DNA of 64,000 bases from Perilla frutescens (lineage: Eukaryota; Streptophyta; Magnoliopsida; Lamiales; Lamiaceae). The translations under genes and the position numbers were made by a program. Within the stretch, counting starts at the first letter, position 1, and each line of letters begins with the position of its first letter. Where the stretch lies: assembly GCA_026008535.1 (NCBI GenBank), contig BRKX01000009.1, positions 33,298,501 to 33,362,500 on the forward strand. The letters run 5' to 3'. The notes under the pieces were generated by a model. It did not search any database and had not been told where the DNA came from. It saw only the letters and a list, made by a program, of their open reading frames with translations. Below, piece after piece: positions 1 to 11,085 of this stretch.

Positions 1-545
1 CCCCTTTCTATACCTGCACATAAAGAATTAACATATATCTGTTTAACTTCAAATATTTTCAAGTTATTGATAGCCAAATATATATACAGATCCCATTTTG
101 ATGGTAATGCGTACCTAGAAAATTATCTCAATTCAGACGACTTGGAAATTGGAATATGATGGCAAATGGTTAATGGTGAAGAACAGAGGATCTGGCGATA
201 GACACAAGACAAATGCAGACAACACAATTAATAATTAAAAAAAATAGAATATGAACAAAATCACTACATGAATTATTTTCATTTATGTATACTAAGAAAC
301 GAGAACTGGCCATCGCTGTGCTCTTCTGATTTTAGGTGGAAGAATCCTTCTCAGTTCTCATAATAATAGGAGCAGTAGGTAGTAACCGTAGAGTTTAAGT
401 GGAAGAATACTTCTCATAACTGCCAATGAAAATATTAAAAAAAAAATAGTGGCAAAATAATCAAAATTTACCGCCAAGGCTGTATGGTGTTTGATCGGGA
501 AATATAATTACTTGAGATAATTATCTTTCCTTATTTTTTTTATTG

Positions 546-599
<54 letters not shown>

Positions 600-897
600 C
601 ATACACTTGTTAAAAATATAATATATCATTTTCAAAAATAATCTAATTTGTTATATTGAGAAATTTTAATTTTTAATTTATATATTTTTTCCAACAAACA
701 GTTGATCTCAAATAAAAATTGAATATAATATCAATAGTTATCATTGGTTCTCTTTTTTAAAGAAAATCAAAGATGCAGCTCAACCTCTATGTCGCATAAT
801 GCTTAACAAATAAAAATATAAATTACATAATATATAATTGTATTCTCATAACTCAAGTGTTACTAGATGAATAATTAACCTTTCAAATAAAATTGTA
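1..897. other. AT-rich intergenic DNA, no gene seen
   Basis: I see no coding region, RNA gene or terminal-repeat structure here. The stretch is AT-rich and contains one microsatellite, listed separately. Two short similar phrases around 340 and 400 (GTGGAAGAATNCTTCTCA) suggest a small local duplication. Confidence 0.6.
547..597. repeat. (TAA)n microsatellite
   Basis: About 17 uninterrupted ATA/TAA triplets. It is a simple repeat and nothing indicates a function. Confidence 0.95.
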
Positions 898-1338
898 GGG
901 TAAATTATAATTTAATTCCCTACGTTTGAATGTTTTAACAAAAATAACCAATGTTGCAATTTAATTCTCAATGTTTGGATGTTTTAACATAAATAACTCA
1001 ACGTTTTAATATTACAACTTAATGGCCAACATTTGGACGTTCTAACAGAAATGACCTAACATATTTGGCAACAAGGCTCTTTCTGTTGATTTCGAACAAC
1101 TTTACTCTTAAGTAAGCTAGACAACTTATATAATGGAATGATATTTTTGCTGAAAAAAATCAAAATGACATTTTTTATCGAAAATAATGGGTTGTTTCTG
1201 TTAAAATATTCAAACGTTGAGAATTAAATTTTAATATTAAAATGTTGGGTTATTTATGTTAAAACATTCAAAAACGTTTGAAATTAAATTACAATCATTA
1301 AAACGTTCAAATGTTGAGAACTGAATTGTAATTTATCC
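898..1338. mobile_element. Mutator-type MITE, 441 bp, 9-bp target duplication
   Basis: The left end begins GGGTAAATTATAATTTAATT and the right end, read on the other strand, begins GGATAAATTACAATTCAGTT, so the element has long imperfect terminal inverted repeats. Each arm repeats a phrase like AACGTTTGAATGTTTTAAC followed by an AAATAACC phrase. The 9 bases before the element (AAAATTGTA) and after it (AAAATTATA) match at 8 of 9 positions, as expected for a Mutator-superfamily target duplication. There is no coding capacity. The left TIR of the Mutator-like element at 37051 starts with nearly the same sequence, so an element of that kind may have mobilised this one; that link is inference. Confidence 0.8.
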
Positions 1339-4055
1339 AAAATTATAAGATAACAATCCTTTCATAAATTATATTTTTAGCATTTTATCCATTTAGAAAC
1401 ACACACATACACACAAGCTAGTTATCAATAGGATATCTAAAAGATAATAACTATCAATTTAGAACATGAATTATTGAAGCTAACATTCCAAGACTAGAAA
1501 ATAATGTATTTCAATTTTTTATTGTTTAATTATTTAATATTAATTTTCAATGAAGTATGTTTCACAAATTATCTATTAAATTTAATAAAAAGTTAATTAA
1601 AAGAATTAAAATATATAATATTTTTGAATCCTAGATTGATAGTTTCAACATTTTTTTTCAGGCAATAGATCGGTGAAACTCCTTTTTCTTTATAACTATT
1701 GGATTTAAATCAATTTAAAATAAATATTAGCCATCTAGATTTTTGGAATAAAATGTGTATAGAGATATCATTAAAATTATAATTTGATCTACTATAATGA
1801 TTCATCAATTCACCCCTCAAAGCTTATTGGAGCACCCATGCACCCCCCCCCCCCCCCTAAAGAATATTTTGGTGTATTTAACATTTACAAGTCAGGAGTT
1901 CAATTTAGTCCATGTGACTCCTAATCTTTTATATGAATTTTTGTACTATCACATTCACAATGCAATAATTAGTATATTCTATCAGAACACATCACTGTAT
2001 GAACTCAAAACTCTTCATCAATTTAAAAACAGTGCATTATTTGTTTTGTATTTCATTGCTTCCAACAAAATAGCAATTTCATCAATTTGACTTTATTTCT
2101 TCCAAACTAAAATAATACAGTGCCTTCTAATAAAGGCATAATTGAACAAAAAAAAAATGTTAAATAACTTCCAAACAAAGTTCTAATAATTCTAGACTTG
2201 GTACTAACTACATAAAGCTCTGTTTTTTTTCTTTTTTTTTTCTTTTCCCAGAGACTGCTTAAAGCTTTGTGACCATGATCATACTCCCACAAAATTTCAT
2301 TCATTCATTAATTCAATTGTGGTCTTCTTCTTCTTCTTCTTCCTCCTCTTCTTCTTCTTCTTCGATCAATATACACACCTGCAAAGAGAACAGAACATGT
2401 TCAAGTATTCATTCAATAAAAAGTCCACATGTTTTATAATAAATTTCTTATGAGCTTTTTCTTTTTTGCATCTTTGTTGCTCAATATAAATACTTCTAAA
2501 ACTAGCAATGATATAAACTTAAACCGACCGGACAACTAAGCACGTTTATGTCTTTGCCCAACTTATATGCTTACATCAAATCTTGTTAAGTTGAGATGGC
2601 TTGTTATAAAATTGATATATGTGTTTTACTTTATTTTTCTCATTCTTCCATTTCAGCCAAGGAAAACCTTGAAATCATTCAGTTGCTATTTGAAAATAGA
2701 GTAATGCTACGTTACTCTGAACTAAATTTAAGCCATGCCCTTTTAAATTTCATTTCTCTCATATCTATTTAAGAAAATTTAAAGAAAAAATATGCATAAT
2801 CATTCTTTCTTGTATTTGATATCATCTCTAAGAATCTTAATTGCACCCCATCATCTAAGGATCTAAAATGGAAGACTTAAGAAATATTGTACCTTTTGTC
2901 ATCACTAAGGTTATGCTAACTTAGTTTCAAATCATTAGTACCGGAGTTAAAGCATTATTTTTCAAAAAGAAACATAGATGTCAATCAAACTAAATACTAA
3001 ACATTATTCACCATGAAAAATGTAATACAATGAGGTACTCGCAAAGAGAAACCATAATTCTTACAAGCTTCAAGAAGAAAACACATGTCATGTAATACTT
3101 TTCATTTCAATATATTGAAATGTTTATACTCAAATCTGTGATATATTCTTCCAGTTCTTGCACTTTTGTAGTTTCTCAAACTTATGATCATTTTTATCCA
3201 ACAAATGAAATCATGGTGAAAAGAAAATAAGCTGGCTATCAACCATATATATCGAAATGAAGCTAAAAATTACCTATCTTAAGAAGTTTCATCTACATCA
3301 GCAAAATGAGGAATGGTGTTTTTTCTGTCACACACAAACTCTCGTGTTACTCCTAGGCTTAAAGCCAATTTCATGTTATTTTTTTCGAACTAACTCACTC
3401 CTTATCTCTGTTTAATCTGATAATCAACAGTCTCCTAAAATATTTCTCATCATACTCCCTAGTCCCTATCACTCGCAATTCTCCAACTCTTCAATATAAT
3501 TTACAAACTTCAAGTGTCTATCAACAAGAAATTATTCAAACCATTCATCAAAACAAATGTAACTCTCTAACCTCTGTTAGCAAAATCAAAAGACAATAAT
3601 AATCCTCATCAAAATGTACAGATCATAATTACAATAAAAACTCCAGAACTTTCAATTTTCAGGTTTGGACTGAAACAGAGATTAAACAAGTTAATATTGA
3701 TATAGCGAAGCTAGTTGATTCCTACTTATCTCAAATATTTAGAAGCAATGTTTTTTTAGCTCAAGAGACTGATCTTGTCCATCAGCTGGTTGTTAAATTA
3801 TTTGTCAGCAACTATACAAAGATAACTCACAGAAAACAAATAATCGATCAAAATATAAAATCCTACAAACTAAAACTAAAACTAGACACTGTTATTAGTT
3901 ATTACTAATTTTAAGAATCGAAAAACTCACGCCTGGCGATCACTCAATACAACCAAATAGGCAAGAGGATGTTCAAACTACTCCCCGACGGTAATAAATC
4001 AATGGAAAATAATCCATAGTTAGAAAAAGAAGATGGAACTAAACCTGAAATCAAT
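1339..4055. other. AT-rich intergenic DNA, no gene seen
   Basis: There is no coding region I can support. A run of 15 C at 1843-1857 and a (CTT)n tract at 2323-2363 are the only clear simple repeats. Short open frames here have no recognisable domain and unnatural composition. Part of the stretch could be intron or upstream DNA of a minus-strand gene whose 5' exon might lie at about 4056-4254, but I find no exon to confirm that. Confidence 0.5.
2323..2363. repeat. (CTT)n interrupted microsatellite
   Basis: A run of TTC/TCC triplets, read as GAA-rich on the minus strand. It is a simple repeat. Confidence 0.9.
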
Positions 4056-4082
4056 TATTGAGGCTTTTCGATTTTGCGAGAC

Positions 4083-4141
<59 letters not shown>

Positions 4142-4260
4142 TTGGTCGTCGGGTGTGGGGAAATCAGAGAATAAATAATTTCATATTCTTGCCGATCAGT
4201 GAGGGATAAAATTGGAGCAGATTTCTGGCGGAAATTGAAATAACCAGGTTTCAAACTGGG
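4056..4260 (-). other. possible 5' UTR exon of an unseen minus-strand transcript
   Basis: Read on the minus strand, this segment is less AT-rich than its surroundings, carries a long GA tract of the sort common in plant 5' UTRs, and is followed by a TTTCAGGTTTAG phrase resembling a splice site. A 67-codon open frame spans it, but its second half is only Arg-Glu from the GA repeat, so I do not call it a protein. No downstream coding exon is visible to the left. This is a weak call. Confidence 0.15.
4086..4137. repeat. (CT)n microsatellite
   Basis: About 26 uninterrupted CT dinucleotides. It creates an artefactual Arg-Glu repeat when translated on the minus strand. Confidence 0.95.
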
Positions 4261-5180
4261 GGTGGGAAGAAGCGGTGCATCTGATTATGTTTTGCTTTTG
4301 ACATCGTTAGGTTAGCAGTGGAAAACTAGAAATTAGGGGATAAGCAGGGTTTATTATCTGTTTTCATTTTTCAAATGATATACTCTTTAATATGGTCAAT
4401 TTTTAATTAAACCTAAACAAAAAAAATATTATTAAATAAATTGTTATTAAATTTTTATTATTAAAAAAAACCTATTTTTGTGTCATTCTTAAATCCATGA
4501 ATAATATATATTTTTTTCTTTAATATGATTTTGAAATCCAAATTGTAGAAAATCTAAAATGGCTTTTCCATGAATCGATAAATAGATGATTTTTTTTAAA
4601 AAAAAAAACTCATTTCCAGTTTTAAAGTTTAATTGGAATTTAATTACAAAAACTAAAAAAAATTAAAAAACGGTAGATTGAGCTTTGAGGAGATGCCCGG
4701 TTGTTGGAGTCAAATTTTCTTTTAAGAAAAAATTAATTTTAATTTTCTTATTAATTATGTTGTATGTGACACATGGTCACGTCATAATTAGGTTGATATC
4801 AAAACATAAATAAATGTTTCGCGGTCGTAATAACCTTTGATGCCTTAATATAGACTTTATTATGACATTGAATATTTGATGTCTCTAAAAGGATGTAGTA
4901 ATATCCTTCAACCATCCTATTAAAATGTTCAATGTCCCTATAAATATTATATAACGACATCTTATGTTTGGTGTCTGCAAAAGGGTGTTGTAATACGTGA
5001 TTTTTGTTGTAGTTAAGTACAAATTAAAGAAAAATATATATCGATATATTGTTACCTATTTAGATTAATGAATAACAAGAGTAGCGCTAGAATTATATAC
5101 AAAAAGTAATGATAATACATTCATTTTGTATTTAGTTCTATTTATTTTAACAAGAGATTGATGATGCACTGATATTTATA
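4261..5180. other. AT-rich intergenic DNA, no gene seen
   Basis: Very AT-rich with homopolymer runs. I find no terminal repeats, coding region or RNA gene. Confidence 0.5.
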
Positions 5181-5560
5181 CTAGTATTTTTTCTGTGCGA
5201 TGCACAAATAATTATTATTTTTTAGATCTGTAATAGTATGATTATGTGTAATTCTAAATATTGTGTTCAATTTTTAAAAATTAATAAAATGATATGCACA
5301 TGCGTTAGTTAATTAAATAAGAAGATCAATTTTATGTAGTTGCGACAAACAAAAAGAAAATTAAATTTTAGAAACTAAATGAAAATACATGTTAGAAATA
5401 TCGAATTTGAATATTTCAAATGGCACGATTTTATAAATAGCAATGTATAATTGTTCACGCTTAAAGAATATTTGATTTATTTGAATATATAACATATATA
5501 AAAAAATATAATTATTTAATTATTTTAACTAATGAAATTTAAATAAAAAATTAAAAACAT
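5181..5560 (-). mobile_element. candidate Helitron 3' end and adjacent sequence
   Basis: On the minus strand this region ends with a small hairpin (TGTGC, loop, GCACA; plus-strand 5194-5206), then about nine bases, then CTAG directly before a T. That is the layout of a Helitron 3' terminus (hairpin, CTRR, insertion before T). A diverged related sequence lies at 10620-11000. I cannot find the 5' TC end, and no Rep/helicase is encoded, so any element would be non-autonomous. The right limit given is only where the similarity to the second copy fades. Confidence 0.35.
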
Positions 5561-5579
5561 AAAAAAAATCAAAAAAATC

Positions 5580-6300
5580 GAAAAAAGAAAAGAAAATGGG
5601 AACTGTCAGACACTTCATAGGTAAATATATGATACTTCGTTTTTTTGGTAGTGAAACTTCATTTCATATGTAATGATACTTATATATTATTAGTTGTTGA
5701 TCAATTTTTTATTTCAAATAAAACTAAGAGCTCATGATTTTTTGTTTTAAAAAAATCTTTTAAAGAGCAAGACTTGGTAGAGATACCAATGAAAATATAT
5801 TTATCATGATCTAAAAAATAAATAGCAAAAAAATAAAATATTGCATATTTGATGATACTTCAATTCATATTAAGTAATACTTCAACATAAAATTAGTGAT
5901 ATTTTACTTCATACATAGTGATACGTGATGTCTAGAGAATCAACAAATATATTCTAAAAAGGGAAGATAAATGAATCAACTAAATTAAAACCCCACATTA
6001 TGATTTATGGAAAAAATAATTCATTTATTTTATTCTTAACCTGTGAAAATATTTCATAGTTGATGATACTTCAATTCATATTAAGTGATATTTCGATATA
6101 TAATAAGTGATACTTTATTTAATACATAGTGATACTTTACTTTATAGATAGTGAAACAAGCATTTGAGGGCACGTGGACCTGAATGTTTTGGCGTGTTTG
6201 GGCGGTTTTGGATGGGTTTTTGGGCAGGTTTGGGGCCTGTTTGACCCGTCTAAGTTCTAACATAAGAAATCCGTTAGACAATCTCATACAAGTTTTTATC
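5580..6300. mobile_element. degenerate TIR element of the GTGATACTTCA word family
   Basis: The interior repeats phrases such as GTGATACTTCA and TGATACTTCAATTCAT, as in the better preserved elements at 6745, 7871 and 9379. The right end (CCGTTAGACAATCTCATACA then AGTTTTTATC, ending at 6300) is a decayed version of their right terminus. A GACCCGTC phrase near 6243 corresponds to their GACCCG motif. I could not recognise a left terminus, so the start is approximate. Confidence 0.5.
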
Positions 6301-6744
6301 TATGATATTACGTATAATATTTAATAATATTTGCTCAGTTTGGAACAAAATGTAACTCTCTTTGTATTTGGAATGATGATTTTTCTCGCTGATTGAGGTA
6401 GTTGATTAATTAATGTAATTTCATTTGATTTCAAAATAGTAATACATGACATTTATTAAATTGAACTATCAATACTTGATCTGTTAATTAGAAACTTAGT
6501 TGTAATAGTATTAAATATTGAAAAATAAACTATTAAGGTAGATAATTAAAAATGACCGGTATATACCTATTTTAGATAGCGTGACAGGTGTGTATCTATA
6601 TATAGAGACACGCGTAATTAGACACTATATATATTAATCTTTACTCCAAAATTCAACATAAATTCAATGATTTTACAAAGAAAAAGATACTAAGAACTAT
6701 AATATTAAAAAAAATCGTACATATATACTTCTAATTTTTAATTT

Positions 6745-7344
6745 GGGGTGGTCTCCTGTGAGACGGTCTAACGGGTTGTTTTCGTTAGACGGGTCATAAT
6801 CCGACCCATTTTTTTAACTTCATATCTGGTGACATTTCAGTTCATAGTATGTGGCACTTCAGTTTATGATTGGTGATACTTAGCTTCATCTCTCGTGACA
6901 CTGGGCTTCACACAATAGTTAAAGATATTACTAAAAAATATTTCATATCTGGTGACACTTTCAGTTCATAATATGTGACACTTCAGTTCATGATTGGTGA
7001 TACCTAGCTTCATATTCGGTGACACTTCATTGTTATTTGCTTTAATAATTCAACGTGATAGTTCGTTGTACATGCTTATTATGTTAGTGATACTTCATGT
7101 TACAATTGATAGGACTTCACATAATAGTTAAAGATATTACTAAAAAAATATTAAAATTTATTAAGACTTATACTGCTTCATATCCGATGACACTTCAGTT
7201 CATAGTATGTGACACTTCCGTTTATGATTGGTGATACTTAGTTTCATATCTGATGACATTTCATTGTGACCCGGATCCGGGTCGGATCTTAATATCCGTC
7301 TAACGGTTTATGACCCGTTAGACGGTCTAACACAAGTCTTTGTC
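6745..7344. mobile_element. Mutator-like MITE with internal word repeats, 9-bp target duplication
   Basis: The left end is GGGGTGGTCTCCTGTGAGAC; the right end, read inward on the other strand, is GACAAAGACTTGTGTTAGAC. The flanking 9-mers TTTTAATTT (6736-6744 and 7345-7353) are identical, an exact Mutator-size target duplication. Both ends contain a hairpin: GTCTAACG/CGTTAGAC at the left and CCGTCTAACG/CGTTAGACGG at the right. The interior is made mostly of variants of GTGACACTTCAGTTCAT and GTGATACTTAGCTTCAT. There is no coding capacity. The element at 7871 is a close relative with the same interior order. Confidence 0.85.
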
Positions 7345-7870
7345 TTTTAATTTTGATTTGATTTGATTTACAATATGGTATGTAACTTGTAGTTTATATT
7401 AATGTACTATATTATAAGAAAATAATGTATTGTCTTATGTGTTAGATATAATAATAGTATTAATTACATAAAAAGTGACATGTTCCATTTTTTTGGAGTT
7501 ATAATGTAATACCCGGCCGGGAATCGGGTTACTTACGAGCAAATATAATTGGTGTCTTATAAACTATTTTTACTTTAATTATATCTTTTGTTTTTAAATT
7601 TGTATACTCTATAGATGTACAAGTGCTACAAGGTGGCAGATAATGTTGATATAAGGGAGTCGCGTAAATAATTATTTGGTTGGATTACGTTCTAGTTCGA
7701 AGAAGTAAAACCTAGAAATGTAAATCGCATTCAATTTACTTAATAGTATAATATTCTAAACGATTCGGCTAGAGGTTCATAAATTATGTGCTTAACATGA
7801 AATTTTATTAATTTGATATTTGTAAACTACTAAAACATATAATAGTATATAATTGTAATATTTTGGAGAT

Positions 7871-8446
7871 AGGGTGGTCTCCTCTGAGACGGTTTAACGG
7901 GTCGTTATCATTAGATGGGTTATAACCCGACCCGTTTTCCTAGCTTCATTATGTGACACTTCAGTTTATGATTGGTGATACTTAGCTTCATCTCTCGTGA
8001 CACTGGACTTCACACAATAGTTAAAGATATTACTAAAAAATATTTCATATCTGGTGACACTTTCAGTTCATAATATGTGACACTTCAGTTTATGATTAGT
8101 GATACCTAGCTTCATATTCGGTGACACTTCATTGTTATTTGCTTTAATAATTCAACGTGATAGTTCGTTGTACATGCTTGTTATGTTAGTGATACTTCAT
8201 GTTACAATTGATAGTACTTCACATAATAGTTAAAGATATTACTAAAAAAATATTAAAATTTATTAAGACTTATGCTGCTTCATATCCGGTGACACTTCAG
8301 TTCATAGTATGTGACACTTCCGTTTATGATTGGTGATACTTAGCTTCATATCTGGTGACACTTCATTGTGACCCGAATCCGGGTCGGATCTTAATATCCG
8401 TCTAACGGTTTATGACCCGTTAAACAGTCTAACACAAGTCTTTATC
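7871..8446. mobile_element. second Mutator-like MITE of the same family, 9-bp target duplication
   Basis: It starts AGGGTGGTCTCCTCTGAGAC and ends ACACAAGTCTTTATC. The flanks TTTGGAGAT (7862-7870) and TTTGAAGAT (8447-8455) match at 8 of 9 bases. The interior is collinear with that of 6745-7344, including the GTGACACTTCA words and the GACCCGAATCCGGGTCGGAT block, but lacks a short piece near the left end. The different flanking 9-mers show two separate insertions, not a segmental duplication. Confidence 0.8.
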
Positions 8447-8754
8447 TTTGAAGATAGACACCAGAATATAAGTGTAAATGTTTGAGATTAATTCAAATAT
8501 TTATTAGCCAAGATGAAGCTCCACATATTGGACACTTGACACAAAAATGTCACAACTATCCTTATAACTTATAAGGCAAGAAGAGTATGACGACGGTTCA
8601 TAAATAAGACATTCAAAAACAAAAATAAAAAATTACGGCACGGGAACACAATTTTAGAGGTTAGTGTTGATTTTTAATTATTTTAAGAATAATAGTTTCT
8701 TACGGTATTTATAAGTAGATACTAGAATTTTGGATTATGATTTTGACGATTCTA
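8447..8754. other. intergenic DNA, nothing recognised
   Basis: A short AT-rich interval between a MITE and a SINE. I see no gene or repeat structure in it. Confidence 0.4.
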
Positions 8755-8872
8755 TTTTTTTTACTCACACACTCGATCTGTGATATTGAAGAGATTCGAA
8801 CTCGTGATCTTTGGTCTCCAAACAATCTCACTCCACTACTAGGTCATCTCTACTGGGATTGACTTTGATGAT
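8755..8872 (-). mobile_element. tRNA-derived SINE
   Basis: On the minus strand the sequence carries a tRNA-like A-box region (CCTAGTAGTGGAGTGA, around 8833-8850) and, about 35 bases on, a B box (GTTCGAATC, plus-strand 8793-8801), then a short body and a short A-rich tail (8756-8762). This is the internal RNA polymerase III promoter layout of plant tRNA-derived SINEs. It cannot be a working tRNA gene because no cloverleaf or acceptor stem closes around it. I did not identify a target duplication. Confidence 0.55.
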
Positions 8873-9378
8873 TCTGAACTTTTGTAATGAGAATATCAAA
8901 GAGATTTATATGCTATAATATTATTATTTTACCAGATTTTGATAATAAACCGTGCAAAATTGATCCATTATTCTTAATATTAATATTTGTAAGAGAGGTT
9001 TCTATGTAATTGGATTAATAAAATTTAAGAGGATTAAGTCTAAAAATGGATTAAATGCTCGATTATGTTGTAAAACGACTCCTCTCAAGCTTAGGTAGTT
9101 GCATCAAGTACATCGATAAGCATATAAACAAGATATAGATATGTAGAAGACACGATAAAATGGGAGAATATACCATTCTTTTATTCATGCAATATGAAAT
9201 CAAATCATACAATATATAATATTCAAATGGAATACTAAAAGTCTAAGATATGTAAAGTTATGAATTAATGCCCACAATTAATTATTTATAACAGATTAAA
9301 TATTGTTAGTCTCAAGTAATTAAGATAGTCTATTTTCACGAAAATGTAGTAGTGTAGGTGAACTACATATATATATAT
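8873..9378. other. intergenic DNA, nothing recognised
   Basis: AT-rich sequence ending in a short (AT)n tract that served as the insertion target of the next element. There is no coding region. Confidence 0.4.
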
Positions 9379-10503
9379 GGGGTGGTCTCCTGTGAGACGG
9401 TCTAACGGGTTACTTCCGTTAGACGGATCCTAACCCGACCCACCAATAAATCTGTCACCCGATAATAAGCAAGGTATCATCAAATATGAAGCGAGGTATC
9501 ACCAACTATGAAGTGAAGTATCACTCGATATGAAGCAGTATAAATTAACAGACTAAACATTAATTATACATTTAATAAAACTATAATAAGGACTTAATTA
9601 AATTTATATTTTTAATATATGAGAATTATTTATTATTACAAAGTTAATAAATGTTCATGAATAAAAACTAAAAAAAAAATACAATCACGTGAATTATTGA
9701 AGTAAAAAAAAAAGAAGTGTCATCCGATACTAAGCGAGGTATCACCAATTATAAAGTGAAGTGTCATTTGATATGAAGTGAAGTATCACCAGATATGAAA
9801 AAAACAAAAAAGTGTGAAGTGTCACCTGACATTAAACAAGGTATCACCAGATATGAAACAATGTATCACCAATTATGAAGTGAAGTATCACCCGATATGA
9901 ATTAGACATTAATTATATATTTAATAAAGCTATAATAAAATTTTAAATATTAATTTTATATTTTTAATATAATAAGCTTATTTATTACAAAGTTCATAAA
10001 TGTTCATGAATAAAAACTAAAAAAAATATCACATTGATTTATTGAAGCAAAAAAACAAAAATAAAAAAAGAAGTGTCACCCGATAATAAGCAAGGTATCA
10101 CCAAATACGAAGTGAGGTATCATCAACTATGAAGTGAAGTATCACCCGATATGAAGCAGTATAAATTAACAGATTAAACGTTAATTATATATTTAATAAA
10201 ACTATAATAAAGACTTAAATATTAAATTTATATTTTTAATATATGAGAATTATTTATTACAAAGTTCATAAATGTTCATGAATAAAAAAAACAATCACAT
10301 TGGATTATTGAAGCAAAAAAAAAAAACAAAACAAAGAAGTGTCACCCGATATTAAGCGATGTATGACCAATTATAAAGTGAAGTGCCATCGATATGAAGT
10401 GAAATATCACCAGATATAAAATTAATTAGATCAGATCGGATCGAATTATGAGATCCGTCTAACGATTTATGATCCGTTAGACGGTCTAACATAAGTCTTT
10501 GTC
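9379..10503. mobile_element. Mutator-like element with tandem interior and inverted word orientation
   Basis: The left end GGGGTGGTCTCCTGTGAGAC and right end CGTTAGACGGTCTAACATAA then GTCTTTGTC are those of the 6745 family. Flanks TATATATAT and TATATATAC match at 8 of 9, although in AT-rich DNA. The interior repeats AAGTGTCACCCGATA, GGTATCACCAAATATGAAG and a linker containing AAATGTTCATGAATAAAAAC. Blocks start near 9451, 9715, 10071 and 10337, so it is a tandem array of about 266, 356 and 266 bases. The words read on the opposite strand relative to the termini when compared with 6745 and 7871. It has no coding capacity. Confidence 0.75.
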
Positions 10504-10619
10504 TATATATACATGTTTAGTTTCTATTTCTAATTTCGAAATGGTGCCAAGTTATTAGGAAGATGTTAGATTGATAGTTATTAAAATGCGTGACTTAGTT
10601 ATATTTTTACTATTATATT

Positions 10620-11000
10620 TTCCATGTGATGCATAAATTTATTTATTTTTTTTAAATTGTGATATTATTATTAGTTTTAATTATATAGTGTCCAATTTTT
10701 TAAAATTAAGAAAATAACATCATATTAATAAGATAAGATCATAAATTTTGCGCAGTTTAAACAAAAAGAAAAATAAATCTTAGAAATATTTATAAAAAAT
10801 TATAAATGTACACCTATTAAATGATCATTTATAGCATACTTGACTATTTCAAAAATTATGCAATTCTATGAATAAAAGGTTATAATTGTACACCTATTAA
10901 TAAACATTTGACTTCATTAAATATATGACATTTGCAAAATATTTATTTAAAATGATAAAATTTAAATAGAAAATTAATAAATTATTGTAAATTATGTTAT
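10620..11000 (-). mobile_element. diverged relative of the candidate Helitron end at 5181
   Basis: A hairpin-like ATGTGATGCAT (10634-10644) about ten bases from CTAT (10620-10623) corresponds to the hairpin and CTAG at 5181. Downstream phrases (AAACAAAAAGAAAA, a tract ending in AAATATTTATTT) also correspond. The CTRR terminus is mutated here, so the call rests on similarity to the other copy. Confidence 0.25.
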
Positions 11001-11036
11001 ATTTATAAATTATACTAAAATCACATTGGACTACAT

Positions 11037-11085
<49 letters not shown>
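11037..11085. repeat. (TGA)n(TGG)n microsatellite
   Basis: A TGATGATGA run passing into TGGTGGTGG. It straddles the apparent start of the LTR-like sequence that follows and hides any target duplication there. Confidence 0.95.

Noticed and set aside
4051..4254. Small Arg-Glu-rich protein on the minus strand
   Set aside because: The repeat is only a translated (GA)n microsatellite, and no homologous domain is visible.
6745..7344. Helitron interpretation of the elements with tip hairpins and GGTCTAA
   Set aside because: Conserved sequence continues past CTAA to ACACAAGTCTTTGTC, the tips are inverted repeats, and exact 9-bp duplications flank them. Helitrons show none of these.
6745..10503. Regularly spaced repeats suggestive of a CRISPR array
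   Set aside because: The repeats are short, degenerate, unevenly spaced and confined within TIR-bounded elements in an evidently plant nuclear sequence.
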